Source: Paramecium tetraurelia (lineage: Eukaryota; Ciliophora; Oligohymenophorea; Peniculida; Parameciidae). Taken from it: a DNA stretch of 64,000 nt. Below are positions 12,495-23,673 of the stretch, piece by piece. A program made the position numbers and the translations under genes. The stretch is from positions 124,001 through 188,000 of the forward strand of contig NW_001799277.1 of NCBI RefSeq assembly GCF_000165425.1, read 5' to 3'. The notes beneath the pieces were generated by a model. That model was not told the DNA's origin. It was given only the letters and a program-made list of their open reading frames with translations, and made no database searches. How positions within the stretch are numbered: the first letter of the stretch is position 1; each line of letters begins with the position of its first letter.

Positions 12495-13333
12495 TCATAC
12501 ATAAAATTATACAAATCGCTATCCATGAATTGGTCTATGATAATAGAAAGTGTATATACTAGATTATAGAGTATTATTTAAGAGCAATTTCTTCTTTCTT
12601 CCTGCTCTACTTCTTTGAGACCTTGGCAACCTTTTACCATAATCTCCTCTTAATGCATAAGGATTGAATTTCTAATGATGACTTCTGCATTGACTAGGTG
12701 TTCGAGTGCCTATCAATTCACTCATTTATTTAAATATTTTCGAAGTCTTTTTCATCAAAGATGAGTTCATAATATTCTCATATTGTGATAAGAAATTAAC
12801 ATAAGTTGTATGTTCAAGAGCAGACCAATGTCCTTTATTAATATTCTCCTATTTTTATTTTTTCGTTAATTTTATTGATTTAATCTGTTATTTAGAGTTA
12901 CTTATATGTCCCTCTGTTGTCAAATGAGATTATAATTTAGGAAGAAGAGGTCCCTATGAGAGATCCACAGTTTAATATTATGGCTGTATGATTTATTAAT
13001 TGCTAATAAAATGAATATAAAATGTTTACATCTCCTCTTTCGATCCGATGGGTTTTTCAACTTGATCTTTAGTTTTTGGCAATAATTCCTTCGGCTATTT
13101 GTTTCTATATTTTATATCCATGAAATACTTACTTGATCTTTCTACTCTTGTTCCTCCTATTAAGATCCTCGTTTAGTTCAGAATTAATGGGTGAAGGGGT
13201 GTAATGATATTGAGGGTATATTGCAAAATCATAAGCACTCTAATATAATGGATATTCTATAATAGTTATTGGTTATCAATATACATTCATAGAATTATTG
13301 ATAATCAACAACGGATAATCCTGGATGAATCAT
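12495..13333 (-). CDS. Myb/SANT-like DNA-binding protein, 251 aa
   Basis: Three introns (28 nt at 13257-13284, 28 nt at 13105-13132, 27 nt at 13003-13029) give 252 codons. The C-terminal half carries a Myb-like repeat: a KGHWSALEHTTYVNFLSQY helix pair, then KIFKQMSELIGTRTPSQC and RSHHQKFNPYALRGDYG. The last part is the typical third helix of a ciliate-expanded Myb/SANT family. It is followed by a basic tail (RSQRSRAGRKKK) that could serve as a nuclear signal. The N-terminus is proline/tyrosine rich and polar. It probably acts as a transcription or chromatin factor. It is divergent from the PG-rich protein gene, sharing a 167-bp upstream region. Start is the first in-frame ATG after an upstream TGA. 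Confidence 0.8.
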
Positions 13334-13500
13334 TCACAATATTTATTATTCTCTTCAATTATAAATGTTATTTTTTTAATCATGAGTAATTCCTAATTAT
13401 ATAAACCAAATGATCTAATTGAATTTGAAAATCACAAGCGTTATTCATCAGTGGGAAAGAGTAAATCTAAATAATTTATGTATTTTTAGTGCTAGATTCG
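13334..13500. promoter_or_regulatory. Shared divergent upstream region (Myb-like / PG-rich protein)
   Basis: These 167 bp are the only sequence between the start codons of the minus-strand Myb-like gene and the plus-strand PG-repeat gene, so both promoters must lie here or overlap the genes. I can see no recognised element beyond high AT content. Confidence 0.45.
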
Positions 13501-14282
13501 ATGAAACAGACTGCACCTGCTTATGGTTTTGGAACATCCACTAGATATTAAGCATAATCCATTTACCGAGATAAAAAATTGCTTCATAAAGGAAAAAGCA
13601 GTCCAGGACCCTGTTATAATTCTTCCAATTATATTAAAGAGTTATTAGCTAGAAATACAACTGTCAAAATAGGAACCGCTAAAAGAAATAATCTTAATTA
13701 GACATAGTATGATTATTATACAAGGCAAGATAGCGATGTAATTTTTTACATTCTATGCTCTGTAGTTCGAACCTCATAAAGCTAATGACTTTCGGAAGAT
13801 GAATTCAACTATTGTAAAGATAGGTCTTGCCTAACGTTTCAAAACTGATTATAAAAACTAAGTTCCTGGTCCTGATCAATATGATAATCTGATTAAAAAA
13901 ACTGGACCTCAATATTCAGTAGTTCCAAAAAGACCTATTTCTAAGTCATTCTAAGGTTCGACACCTGATTTAATTGGTCCCGGAGCTTATGACGTAAACA
14001 AATCATTGGATATAACTCATGAGAGCTATCCTAGTATTGGATTCACAAAAGGGGAAAAGATGAAAGGTATCAAGAGTGTTGAAAGAAATTAAACTTATTA
14101 CACTAAGTATTCTGTATAATCTAAGGCCTAGGGGATCGATTGGAGTACAAATCAAATCTAATTGTGTTACTAAGCCGTGTTTTACTATTGGGAAAGAAAG
14201 TAGAGACATTAAACCAGGCATTTTCAAAAGAGATATGGATGGAGTTTCTACAAAAATAAAAATATCAATGCCTAAATTTTGA
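13501..14282 (+). CDS. STPGR/SHIPPO (PG-rich repeat) protein, 242 aa
   Basis: Introns at 13738-13765 (28 nt) and 14107-14131 (25 nt) give 243 codons. The protein has spaced PG-x-Y-type motifs (SPGPCYN, VPGPDQYDN, IGPGAYDV) plus intervening PSIGFTKGEK and PCFTIGKES elements. This is the arrangement of sperm-tail PG-rich repeat (ODF3-like) proteins, which bind microtubules or sit inside ciliary doublets. The N-terminus contains AYGFGTSTRY, another common microtubule-binding style motif. Basic composition and lack of signal or membrane segments fit a cytoskeletal protein of cilia or the cortex. The start is the first ATG. Confidence 0.85.
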
Positions 14283-14550
14283 GTACTCTTTAATTTAGAT
14301 CAATTTTAATATTAATATTCATATAACTTAATCATTTTGATAATTAGACCATTATATTGTATCTGTTTTACAAAGAATTTAATTGAAAAAACATACAATA
14401 CCTTCTTAAAATAATGAAAAATTAGATTCTCAAATTTTAGTAAATAAATATATTAACATATTTTTAATTGAATTCGATTCCAAGTTGATCTAGTGATAAT
14501 TTTTGTATTTAATTAAATCGAATATTTAATTAAACTTTCTATGATTAATA

Positions 14551-15517
14551 TCAAAGGACTGGATATGATGGAACCCAATGAATATCAGATTGTCCTTCTT
14601 TGCAAGCAATGGCAGCTAATCTCATGTAACCCTCTTCTCCACAAATGTCTCCCCAAGAGTTCTTGATAGTGTAAGAATCTTTGGCATAAACAACAGCAAA
14701 AACACATGGTTCATGTCGTTAATTGTCTTGGCTGTGCTAGTTCTGGAATAGACACCGCCACTGTAAAGTTGGAGTAAGATACCGTCAGCTTTGATAGCAC
14801 ACTAAAATATACAAAAATATATATGAGACTGGAGTTTTGACAATGGCTTTATGAAGAGCTTATGAGTTTAATGGTTCAACATCAACAAATGATTCAATTA
14901 AGTACTTCTTTTTGAATCCTGATGAGCAAAGTTAATCGACTCCCTTATATGGATATTCTAATGCACCATCACATCCTTCACTTTCATAAACGAGTTTGAC
15001 TGTGGCACAATCAAAAAATTCTTATTCAAAAATGTTAACCTCATTCTTTTTATGATTGATGGAAACCAGCTTCAAGGGCAGCAGCGGCAGCGAAGGCCCA
15101 GCATGAACCACAACTACCTTGATTTTTGACTGTCAATCCATCTTTCGAATCAACTGAATCTGGGAGACTTAATCCAGACGCGCTCTTGATGTTCTTTCTT
15201 TCAGGAGCTTTGAGTTTAAGTGTCAAGTATGAAGTTTGGAATTCTTCAAGGGTAAGGTCTGCAATTAGTTCATTTTCAAAATGAAAGTTTCTTATCCAAG
15301 TTCGAATCTTGAATTGTGTTCCATAACCAGAGCTCAATTTGAAGCAAACACTGAGAATCTATGGATTTCTTCGTAATCTGAGTATCGTTTTCCATGCGAT
15401 TATTTCCAAGATGAGAAATTCCTTCAAGTTTAAGACTCTCATCTTCGCCTTTCATGAAACAAGCTGTCGATGTTAACAATATTACAGTGAGCAAAGCTAA
15501 TAATTGCTTTTACACAT
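14551..15517 (-). pseudogene. Decayed papain-family (C1) cysteine protease
   Basis: The order is signal-like hydrophobic start (LLALLTVILLTSTACF), I29 inhibitor domain (WKQSHGKRYSDYEEIHRFSV), catalytic block NQGSCGSCWAFAAAAALEAG, and a C-terminal block SYTIKNSWGDICGEEGYMR. These blocks lie in different frames. Visible lesions are an in-frame TGA inside the I29 helix, a one-base loss at the MNQ/ADLTLEEF junction, a frame change after the catalytic helix, and loss of roughly 20 residues between EGCDG and ALEYPYKG. A further frame change sits right after the catalytic-His context MNH. A possible 28-nt intron remains near 14799-14826. Catalytic Cys is present but no continuous enzyme can be made. 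Probably a dead paralogue of a secreted/lysosomal cathepsin. Confidence 0.8.
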
Positions 15518-15792
15518 GGATATTATTATTTCAATTTACTTAATAGTTTTGATTAAATACTATTAATGATTAGATCAGAGAGTTCTTCTACAATTAGAAC
15601 ATTTTTTATTTGATAAATACATATTAAAATCATCATTGTTCATATAATCAAATCTAGTAGACTCGTAGCATCTTGAGATAATGAAAAATAGCATGAATTT
15701 AGAACAATACAAATTTTATATAAGAATTTCTCAAATATTCTCATTAATTTATTGATGACGATAGTTTATAAAATAACATCTAATAAATTATA

Positions 15793-17187
15793 ATGAGCCA
15801 AGTCAACATATCACAAAGAGTTCCAAAGTAAAACAAACAAGAAACCAAGGATATTAAAGAGAATATCATCCATGAAAGAATTATGTATATGTTTTTCGAT
15901 ATAAAATAGTGGTCCCATTTGTAAAGCTCCCGGTTACTTAAAAGATCAATATATTAAACATGGCTACAGAATTAACTTCAAAAACAAGAAGGACGTTATA
16001 AAGAGCATGTTTATGTGGCATAATGAATTGGTCAATATTTGGACACATCTAATAGGTGCTATCATCATAGTCTCGCTAATATTTTACCTATGGTTAAATT
16101 ATGATGATCTCTTTCGTCATAGAGCAATTCAGACATTCAATGGTACATGAAACTACCATTATGTAGAATCATTACACAACATTTATGAGCATGCTTTCAC
16201 TCTGGAATAATAAATCTAACAATAATTAGAGAATGGACTTCACAATTTTTAGGATGATGTTTAATTGATGCAGAAACAATTACATGAAAAGATTAACACT
16301 GTCAACAAGCTCTTCAATGAAGTGGCTCATCAATATGATTATGAATTTTCAAAAATTCAAAAAAATATTGCTGAAGCCTTTGATTGGGAAAACTTGAAAT
16401 GGAATTATAATATCTCAGAAATAATTCAAGATTATAAGTAGAAAGCCACAGAAATCGTTGAATCCAAAGATTTTGATTGGATCGATTTATATTTAGAATT
16501 TCAACATCTCACAGGAAGATAAACCATAGATGAAGAGAAATTACATAAAATGATATCTAGATGGCCCTTGATAGCATTTCTAGTTTCTGCCATTATATGT
16601 TTAGGATGTAGTACTACTTACCATCTGTTTTATTGTCTCTCAGAAAATGTCAACAAAGTGCTCATTCGATTAGATTATGCTGGTATATGTTTTCTTGTTT
16701 CAGGTTCGACATTTGCTCCATTATTTTATGGATTCTAATGCAATCTAAAATATGCAATCATATATGCCAGTCTATAAGGCTTTTTTGCCATCATTCTCTT
16801 TAGTTTTTGTCTATTTGACTTTTTCTATACTGCAGAATGGAGATCCTTAAAAAATAAGTTATTTGCAGGACTTGGATTTACAAGTGCCATTCCACTCATT
16901 CACTTTGCAATCGGTGATACTTGTTTAGAAGGATATAGTTTTTAATCATAATTACCTTATTATGCTGCTATGGCCATTTCATATTTGTATTGAATTCATT
17001 TATATATAGATCTGGTTTGTATATCTATAATATAAGATTTCCCGAGAAGCATATCCCAGGGAAATTCGATAATTGTGGATAGAGTCATCAAATTTGGCAT
17101 ATTAGTGTAGTGATTGCAATCTTATTCACTTATGTTGGATCTTTGAATGCCTATTATTAGAGATTGGATATGCCTTGTAAAGCATGA
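15793..17187 (+). CDS. PAQR/haemolysin-III-type seven-TM receptor with inserted helical domain
   Basis: Introns at 15885-15909, 16143-16166 and 16987-17009 (25, 24, 23 nt) give 441 codons. PAQR landmarks are SMFMWHNELVNIWTH before TM1, SAIICLGCSTTYHLFYCLS (conserved Ser and His), LDYAGICFLVSGS, and the C-terminal SHQIWHISVVIAI where two histidines normally bind zinc together with the earlier His. TM1 and TM2 are separated by about 135 residues of soluble Q/E-rich helix (ESLHNIYEHAFTLEQQIQQQ...). In usual PAQRs this gap is short. The family includes adiponectin and progestin receptors with ceramidase-like chemistry. The protein should lie in the plasma membrane or Golgi. Assignment is strong; ligand unknown. 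Confidence 0.9.
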
Positions 17188-17377
17188 TTATTTATTAATA
17201 TATGCTTATATATTATATATCAATTTTGATCCCTTATTGGTTTTGATAGAAACAAATAATGGGTGTTAGTAAGATCTTGCTTGTAAGGAAGAGAGTTATT
17301 TCAAATATGAATAGTTTCATTAAACAAGAAGTGGCAAATGAAGATTCATCAAACTATAGAACATAGATTTCATATAA

Positions 17378-18735
17378 TCAATTTTATCCGCCTTTAATTT
17401 TCTTAATGTCAAATAAATGCAATTCTATAATCTTAATATAGTATTACTTAAATATAAGCTTCAACAAAATTATTAATATAATATCTATGTTATGCATTTT
17501 TGCCATCTAAAAAAAGCCCAAAAAGGTTCGTTTACCAACTCTGGTATAATCAGTCTTCAATGCCCAATTCCTTTATATAAGAAACTTAATATATCGGCAT
17601 TATTTGGACCATTTCTCTCTAAATATTTGTTCAAGCTCATTAGGCAATACTTTTAATCCCTCCCCAGTTAATGTATGAATGACATTTGCCTAATTCAAAA
17701 TATTTAATAAGAAATTTCTACTAACAACTGATTAAACTATATTAGTTCTATCTAAAGATTCATGTAATTAGTTGTTGCAACTCCTGTCTAAAATTAATGT
17801 ATTTTAGATAAAAAGTTTAATTATTATTGTCAATTTAAGGTTGGTTATTATTAAAAATAAAATGGCATTGATCCTCTAGTCTAACAATGAATATATATCT
17901 TTAGACTCTTATCTATTGAGTATTAATATTGATTGATTTTCTGCAAAATTAGTGCAATTCCTATCTTAAATACACCCTCTTTACATAAATTTTCTTCCTG
18001 ATCTGAGAGTCTCTCTTCGACTCACAAAAATTAGAAAGCCATCAGACTATTGATTCAGTTTGCAATATCTAATCAAGACACATTTAATTATGAATATATT
18101 TTACCAATATTGGAAGGCTGGTAGATTCGTAGTTTAAAATTAATTCAAATTTGATGTGTTCCAAATTATATACAAAAAAAAACTATGATTTGGAATTCTG
18201 TAATAGTAGAGTCCTTCGCTTGTCTTTTATTAAGCGTTAAATTGAGAGTTATTGCCCATTACTTTATCGAAGGGATTAGAAAGATTATACTCATAATTAA
18301 AATATAATGTTCTTATTGAAAATATACCCTTTAGCATTTAGCAATAAATCAAACATCTGAATGAATATTACAATACATATGTTAATAGAATTACTACTTA
18401 CAGTATTGTCCTTTGCAATATTTATCCAATCATGTTGGCTTCTGTAAATAATAACAAATAAGATCAATTCTTTAGTTATATCAGTCCATAAATTAGAAAG
18501 AATCCTATAGATGTATTTGATTTTTATTTCTATTTTAGATACTCTACATATAAATATATTTTGTAACTTGAATTATGGAATAATTTACATATGAATCTTT
18601 TCATCAATTTAAAGATTTTGATTATATCTTGATAGCTCTCCAAAAATCTTTTTATGGGCATCAATTGCTAAGCATCCACCATTTGTATTAATTAATTAAG
18701 AAATTAATAATAATTCATACAATCATCTTTATTTG
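17378..18735 (-). pseudogene. Decayed Sac-domain phosphoinositide phosphatase
   Basis: Blocks of a Sac1-like protein are recognisable in order: GGCLAIDAHKKIFGELSRYN, RTLYFNYEYNLSNPFDKVM, IYIHCQTRGSMPFYFQQQPT, ESLDRTNIVQSVVSRNFLL and ALKTDYTRVGKRTFLGFF. The active-site loop should read C-x5-R-T before NIVQS, but the position of the catalytic Cys now reads Gln-Leu. Between FREKW and ALKTDY the frame shifts out and back (about 17590-17640), hiding an NNADILSFLYKGI-like stretch, and other blocks are in different frames. No in-frame start is found. Sac phosphatases dephosphorylate PI4P or PI(3,5)P2; this copy looks non-functional. Confidence 0.75.
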
Positions 18736-18895
18736 AAATGTCTCCATTTATTTATTAAAAAATAATAGAGAATCAAAATTATAATTCGATGAATTTGACT
18801 AAAATTATTAATACGAGATTTATATTCGTTGAAATATCATTTGATTATAAATAATTTAAGATTAATTGCACAGATATAAAGTTTGTTACTGATCA

Positions 18896-19309
18896 ATGGA
18901 TTCGAACTTAAATGCTATATAAGATGAGGAAGACTTTGAAACCCTTCATAATAAGTACAGAGAACTCGTTACTTTTTCTCCAAAAACCAAGAGTTAGATA
19001 AATTAGAACAAAAATTTAAAGACCCTCAAATTAGTTCCATTTCAACTAATTTCTGAATCAAACATGTCTGATCAGGGTAATAAATCGACTAATCACACTT
19101 CCTCATTATAACCAAATTAAGTAGTTCAATCTCTTAATATCCTATAAAATGAACAGCCTTCCATCAGAAGAACCTGTCCTCTGATTGAACAATCAACCAA
19201 GAGTCTCTCACCTACGAAAAGCTCTTGTGAGTTAGCTTCTGATTACACGTTTAAATTATATGAGGGTCATAAGAGGGTGCGATTTCGAATTAATGAAAGA
19301 ATTGAATGA
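18896..19309 (+). CDS. Small hydrophilic orphan, 137 aa
   Basis: One uninterrupted frame from ATG to TGA with nine TAA/TAG glutamine codons. The product is polar and Ser/Asn/Gln-rich, with an acidic start (MDSNLNAIQDEEDFETLHNK), a middle low-complexity part and a more structured end (DYTFKLYEGHKRVRFRINER). There is no signal peptide, transmembrane segment or known motif. It lies upstream of nothing on its own strand and converges with the long coiled-coil gene, 82 bp between stops. Function unknown; phosphorylation-prone SP/TK motifs (LSPTKSS) are visible. Confidence 0.65.
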
Positions 19310-19391
19310 CTATCATTTACTATTTACATACCCATATTTACTAAAAAGAAAAATAAGCAGAGGATCTTAACAATATTTATAATATTCATAT

Positions 19392-22300
19392 TCAAAATCG
19401 TTATAATGACTATTTCCTATACAAATGAGGGTCAGTCCTTGTATTTTGTGTTTGCCCTAAGTAGACGTCTCTTTCGATAGGCCTATTGCTAGCATACTTC
19501 TGATCAAGAATATTCTGAGAATTATTCATAACCTAAATAATAATAAATATAGTAACTGGCAAAGCTTTTACTGGTTGCTGCTTAAAAGGATTCATGCTCT
19601 TCTGATGCTCATTTTGCCTAATAGTTCGATCTGTATCTTAAGTAGTGTAATCCTTGATGATATTCATGCTCTATCTTTAAGATTTCTACTTTTATTATTC
19701 AATTTATGATCCCTTACTAATATGAGAATATTGTTATTGTTTTAATTCATCATTTTCCAAAATTAATCTCTAAAGATATTATGATTAGTCTTCCATCTTC
19801 CTCTTCATAGTCTCATAACAATTCTCATCCTCTAGTTCTGATGGTAATTTCATTTAAGGATTGCTTTTCAATAATTTTAGTCTAAATCTATTGTCTTTTT
19901 CCTTTCTTACCAAATCATTAAATTTGATTGTTAAAGTATTCAACTATTATGATAAGTCCATGATTGTATTCTCATATTTATTTTGAAGTTCCTACTCTTT
20001 GTCTGCAAAATTCATTTGCATACTTCGAGTAATTTCCTCAACTTCCTACTATAACTAATAAACTTAATTCTTAAATTTGATGGAATCTTCCGAATTCTTT
20101 CTATTCTCCTCATCTAACCCCTAGACTTGAATTCTCATCTTCTTTATTAACTAATCTTAATCGATCTTCTGTTTTGTCACCTCTGCCAAATCATTCATGA
20201 TTTTCTTTCTCCATTCATCTTACTCTAAAAGTCTATAATCAACAATACTTATGAATGTTTCCCGTGTTTCATTCAAATTTGAAGCCAAATCTTCATTTTG
20301 GATACCCATGTCATACATCTGTTTCTTCAAAACATCTATTTACCTAGAAATTATGATTTATATTACAATTCATAGTTTTCTGTTATAGATAAAATTTTTT
20401 GATTTAAGACTTCATAATCATTATCTCTCTCCTTAAGTAGATTCTCTAATATCATCATTTTAGATCCATTCTATTCACAAACATCTATCAATTCCTCTAT
20501 TCTTTTATTTAATTTCTCCATATCATTTAATTATTATTCACTCAACAATTCAAAATGCTTAGCTTTTTCTTACTATTTCTTTAAATTCTTCATTAATTAT
20601 TCAGAGTGATCCTACTCATATTTAATAGTTTATTAATATTAAGTGATGCATTGTTCAATCTATGCTTAAACTTCTAATGAATATTATATTTTCATATCAT
20701 CTATCTTCTATTCACTTGTCTACTCTAAATTAGCATATCTCTATTCCGATAATTATAACTAAATCAATATTAAAAACTTACCTAAGTTTAATTATTCTTC
20801 AATTGATTTTCCATAGTATCATTATCTTTGACAACAATATCTAATTTCATTTCAAGATCCTTAAGCTTATTATTCTTATCTTTCATTTCTTAACTCAATT
20901 CATCTCTCTATTCTTCCAATATCTTCACTTACTTACAAATTTCATCTAATCTTAAACTCATCTATTTCAATGCCTACTCCTTAAGATGAATGTTTTTAGC
21001 CATCTTAACGCATTCTGTCTCTTTCTAACTATATTGACTTTCAAAATCTTCTTACATTCTTATAAATATGAATATCTTACTTATTGATTAAAGTTTATAA
21101 TTAATTCATCTATTCTTGTAAATTTTAATTAGAGAATTTTAATGTTGATATCATTTAATCTTTTATTTCTATTTCCTTCTTATTCTCCTAAATGATAGTC
21201 TTCTCCTTCTCCTACCAAATCAATAAATTATTATTAAATTCATTTTACTTGGTCTCCAATTCCATCTTGTATTATTCTAATTCTTTAATCAATTCATTTT
21301 CAATTTCTGCTTATTAACCCTATAATTATTCTTGATGCTTTAATTTGATCTCCTCAATTTACTATTTATTTTTGTTACTCAAATTTCTTAATTCCAATTC
21401 ATAGAAGTCTTTTTGCTTATGAGACTCCCTATCAAATTCGATCTATCTATCTTCCATTGTCCCTTATAATATTCTTTAAGTTTAATTTAATTATTCATTA
21501 ACATCATGCAATTATTTATTATCTGCCACCATTATGTCTAATCTACTTTCTAAATCATTTATTCTCTTCTCTTAAGCTAATATAGTTTAACTCATCATTT
21601 CTATTCTATGAATTTTAGATGCCAAATCTGCTTTTACATTTTCATAGTCAAACAAAGTTTGATCTCTTACTTTGAGTTCAATTTAAAATTCCATCAATTT
21701 TTGTTGTTACTCCTGAATTAATATTTGCAATTCTGATTTTTCAAATTGTAACTTATCAATTCTATTATCAACTTAGTGTATTTCACTTTTTCTCATTTCA
21801 TCAATTTAATTAATTTATTATTGATATTTCCCTGCCCATTCTTTCCTAGTTTTATTGATTTCCTCATCTTTCTCACTCTATAATCTTTTTATTTAATTTT
21901 GCATCTGTTCATTTCTCATTGTCAGAGTTTGATTGATAGCTACAATCTTCTCGTTTTCCAACAAGACTATATTCAATTTATCTTCATAGTTCTTAGATAA
22001 ATCCTAAAGACTAGCTTAATGGTTTTATAGATCATTTGTTAATTTTTCATTCTCTTGAAATTAATCATTGAGAAATGTTGTTAGACGCTCATTTTCAATT
22101 ACAAGCAATGAAACCTTATTTTCTAATTCAAGATTTTTTATCTTCAATATCTTTTAGGCTGCTTCTGTAAAAGACTTCTCAACAATGCTTGAGCCATCAT
22201 CATTTTCAGTGTTGATCTTCTTGGCTGATTAAGATAACACACACTTATTATCAGAGCCTTGGCTATCTGGATTCCATTTTCTTTTTGAATTTTCAATTAA

Positions 22301-22524
22301 TACTTCTAATCGAATGTCATAGCACTGAAATTATTTTCCTTATGTCCTGATTTACTTTTGTTATCTGATTAAGGTGCTTATTGTAATGTAGCTAGTGATG
22401 GAATCGGAACTTTTAACACGTATTTTGGAGTGGAATGTTGAAATTTCTCTTCACCATCTTAAAATCCACTGCTTTGATTTGCTGACTTGAGAGTTGGTTG
22501 AATAAAAGGAGGATAAGGGATCAT
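19392..22524 (-). CDS. Long coiled-coil protein, about 1014 aa
   Basis: Removing four proposed introns leaves 1015 codons: 20 nt in the N-terminal part near 22285-22304, 23 nt near 20762, 22 nt near 21058, and 23 nt near 20345-20367. Residues 1-120 are Pro/Ser-rich and disordered (MIPYPPFIQPTLKSAN...). Residues from about 150 to 900 are nearly continuous heptad coiled coil rich in E, K, Q and L. The tail is polar and ends near DVYLGQTQNTRTDPHLYRK. It resembles basal-body, cortical or Golgin-type scaffolds in architecture only; I cannot name an orthologue. The 22-nt intron ends in AAG. It is one of several coiled-coil genes in this window. Confidence 0.75.
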
Positions 22525-23092
22525 AAATTTGAAATTTTAATTAATATTCTGTTAACATGAATCCAATTATATAAGAATATAGTAAAATTCAAAATCTCAT
22601 ATTTGTTTCCTTTTAAAGCAATTTCTAAATTACCTTTACTATTGTAATTAACCATATATTATTCCTAATAAAACTTAGTGGAGATTATATAAAATTAATT
22701 TATAATAAAAATCCTCATTTTGTAATTAAGATTCCTAAATTGATTTTTATTATTAAAGAGAGAAATTAAAGTTGTAAAACTATTGAAATGGGAATAGAAG
22801 ATTGATAATTACCAATTGGAAATGTAGTTGCTCAAAATTCAGAACTAAATTATATCTATTTATGATGTCGCACTATTTTCTCAATTGAAGCTTTTTATAT
22901 TATAAGTATGAGACTTAATTTATGCTGTGAGTAAGAAAGTTAAGAATTGTTCTTAATTGTTATTTTTGCTGATGATAATTTGAATAATGAATATCTAAAT
23001 TTCAACCAAGACTCTGATTTAACCTATTCTAGGTAAGGTTCTAGATTTTAATAAAAGAGTAAAGAATTCTCTTTTTGACTTAATTGAAATAT
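22525..23092. other. Intergenic region
   Basis: 568 bp upstream of the long coiled-coil gene. AT-rich with stops on both strands; no gene, repeat or RNA seen. The 5' promoter of the coiled-coil gene should be at its left end. Confidence 0.5.
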
Positions 23093-23572
23093 TCAACCTA
23101 TTTTAATACTTACTAATATTATACCAATAAGGTTTATACGGTAAATTTTATTTAACACTAGGCTTAGATGAACTTACATCCAGGACGCAATACTCTTAAG
23201 TTTGTAATTACTTCTATCAACCAATTATTATGGCTGTTAATAGAATATACTTATAAAAAAAACATTAAATTTTTGATTTTGTAACAAATGTATATTCTGA
23301 ATTTATATTTTTATTTCCATTAATAATATTATTTAAAATATTTTTTTAATTGCAAAATTTTTATCACTATTGTTTGAATTGTTGAATCTTCTGATAATAT
23401 ACTTTATAAAATTTCCCAAGAGTGGCCTTATGAATTTAATTTCTAATATAGAGAAGTTATCTTCATTTAACTTTCTTTCTATGAGTGAACAAAAAGCTTT
23501 CTCATCACATTCTATAATTTTATTAATATTCGAAATCTTCTTAGAATAATTCAGAATTAAAATTTTTTTCAT
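23093..23572 (-). CDS. Possible small gene, 159 aa, uncharacterised
   Basis: With TAA/TAG as glutamine the frame from the ATG at 23572 stays open for 159 codons to TGA at 23093-23095. The first half has plausible composition (INKIIECDEKAFCSLIERKL, FSILEIKFIRPLLGNFIKYI), the second half is less convincing. No motif is recognised. Its start would lie only 101 bp from the divergent kinase gene. Open runs of this size occur by chance here, so treat as tentative. Confidence 0.35.
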
Positions 23573-23673
23573 CTATTTTATATTCTATAAATTAGCATCA
23601 CAATTTGGTATTTTTTGTCTAAAGTCTTAAAATGTATATGCTTTCATAATTTTTGTAAATTAAATTAATAAAA

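Noticed and set aside
14551-18735. Suppression of TGA as tryptophan or selenocysteine to rescue the broken genes
   Set aside because: TGA ends all intact genes, and the lesions also include frameshifts and a deletion.
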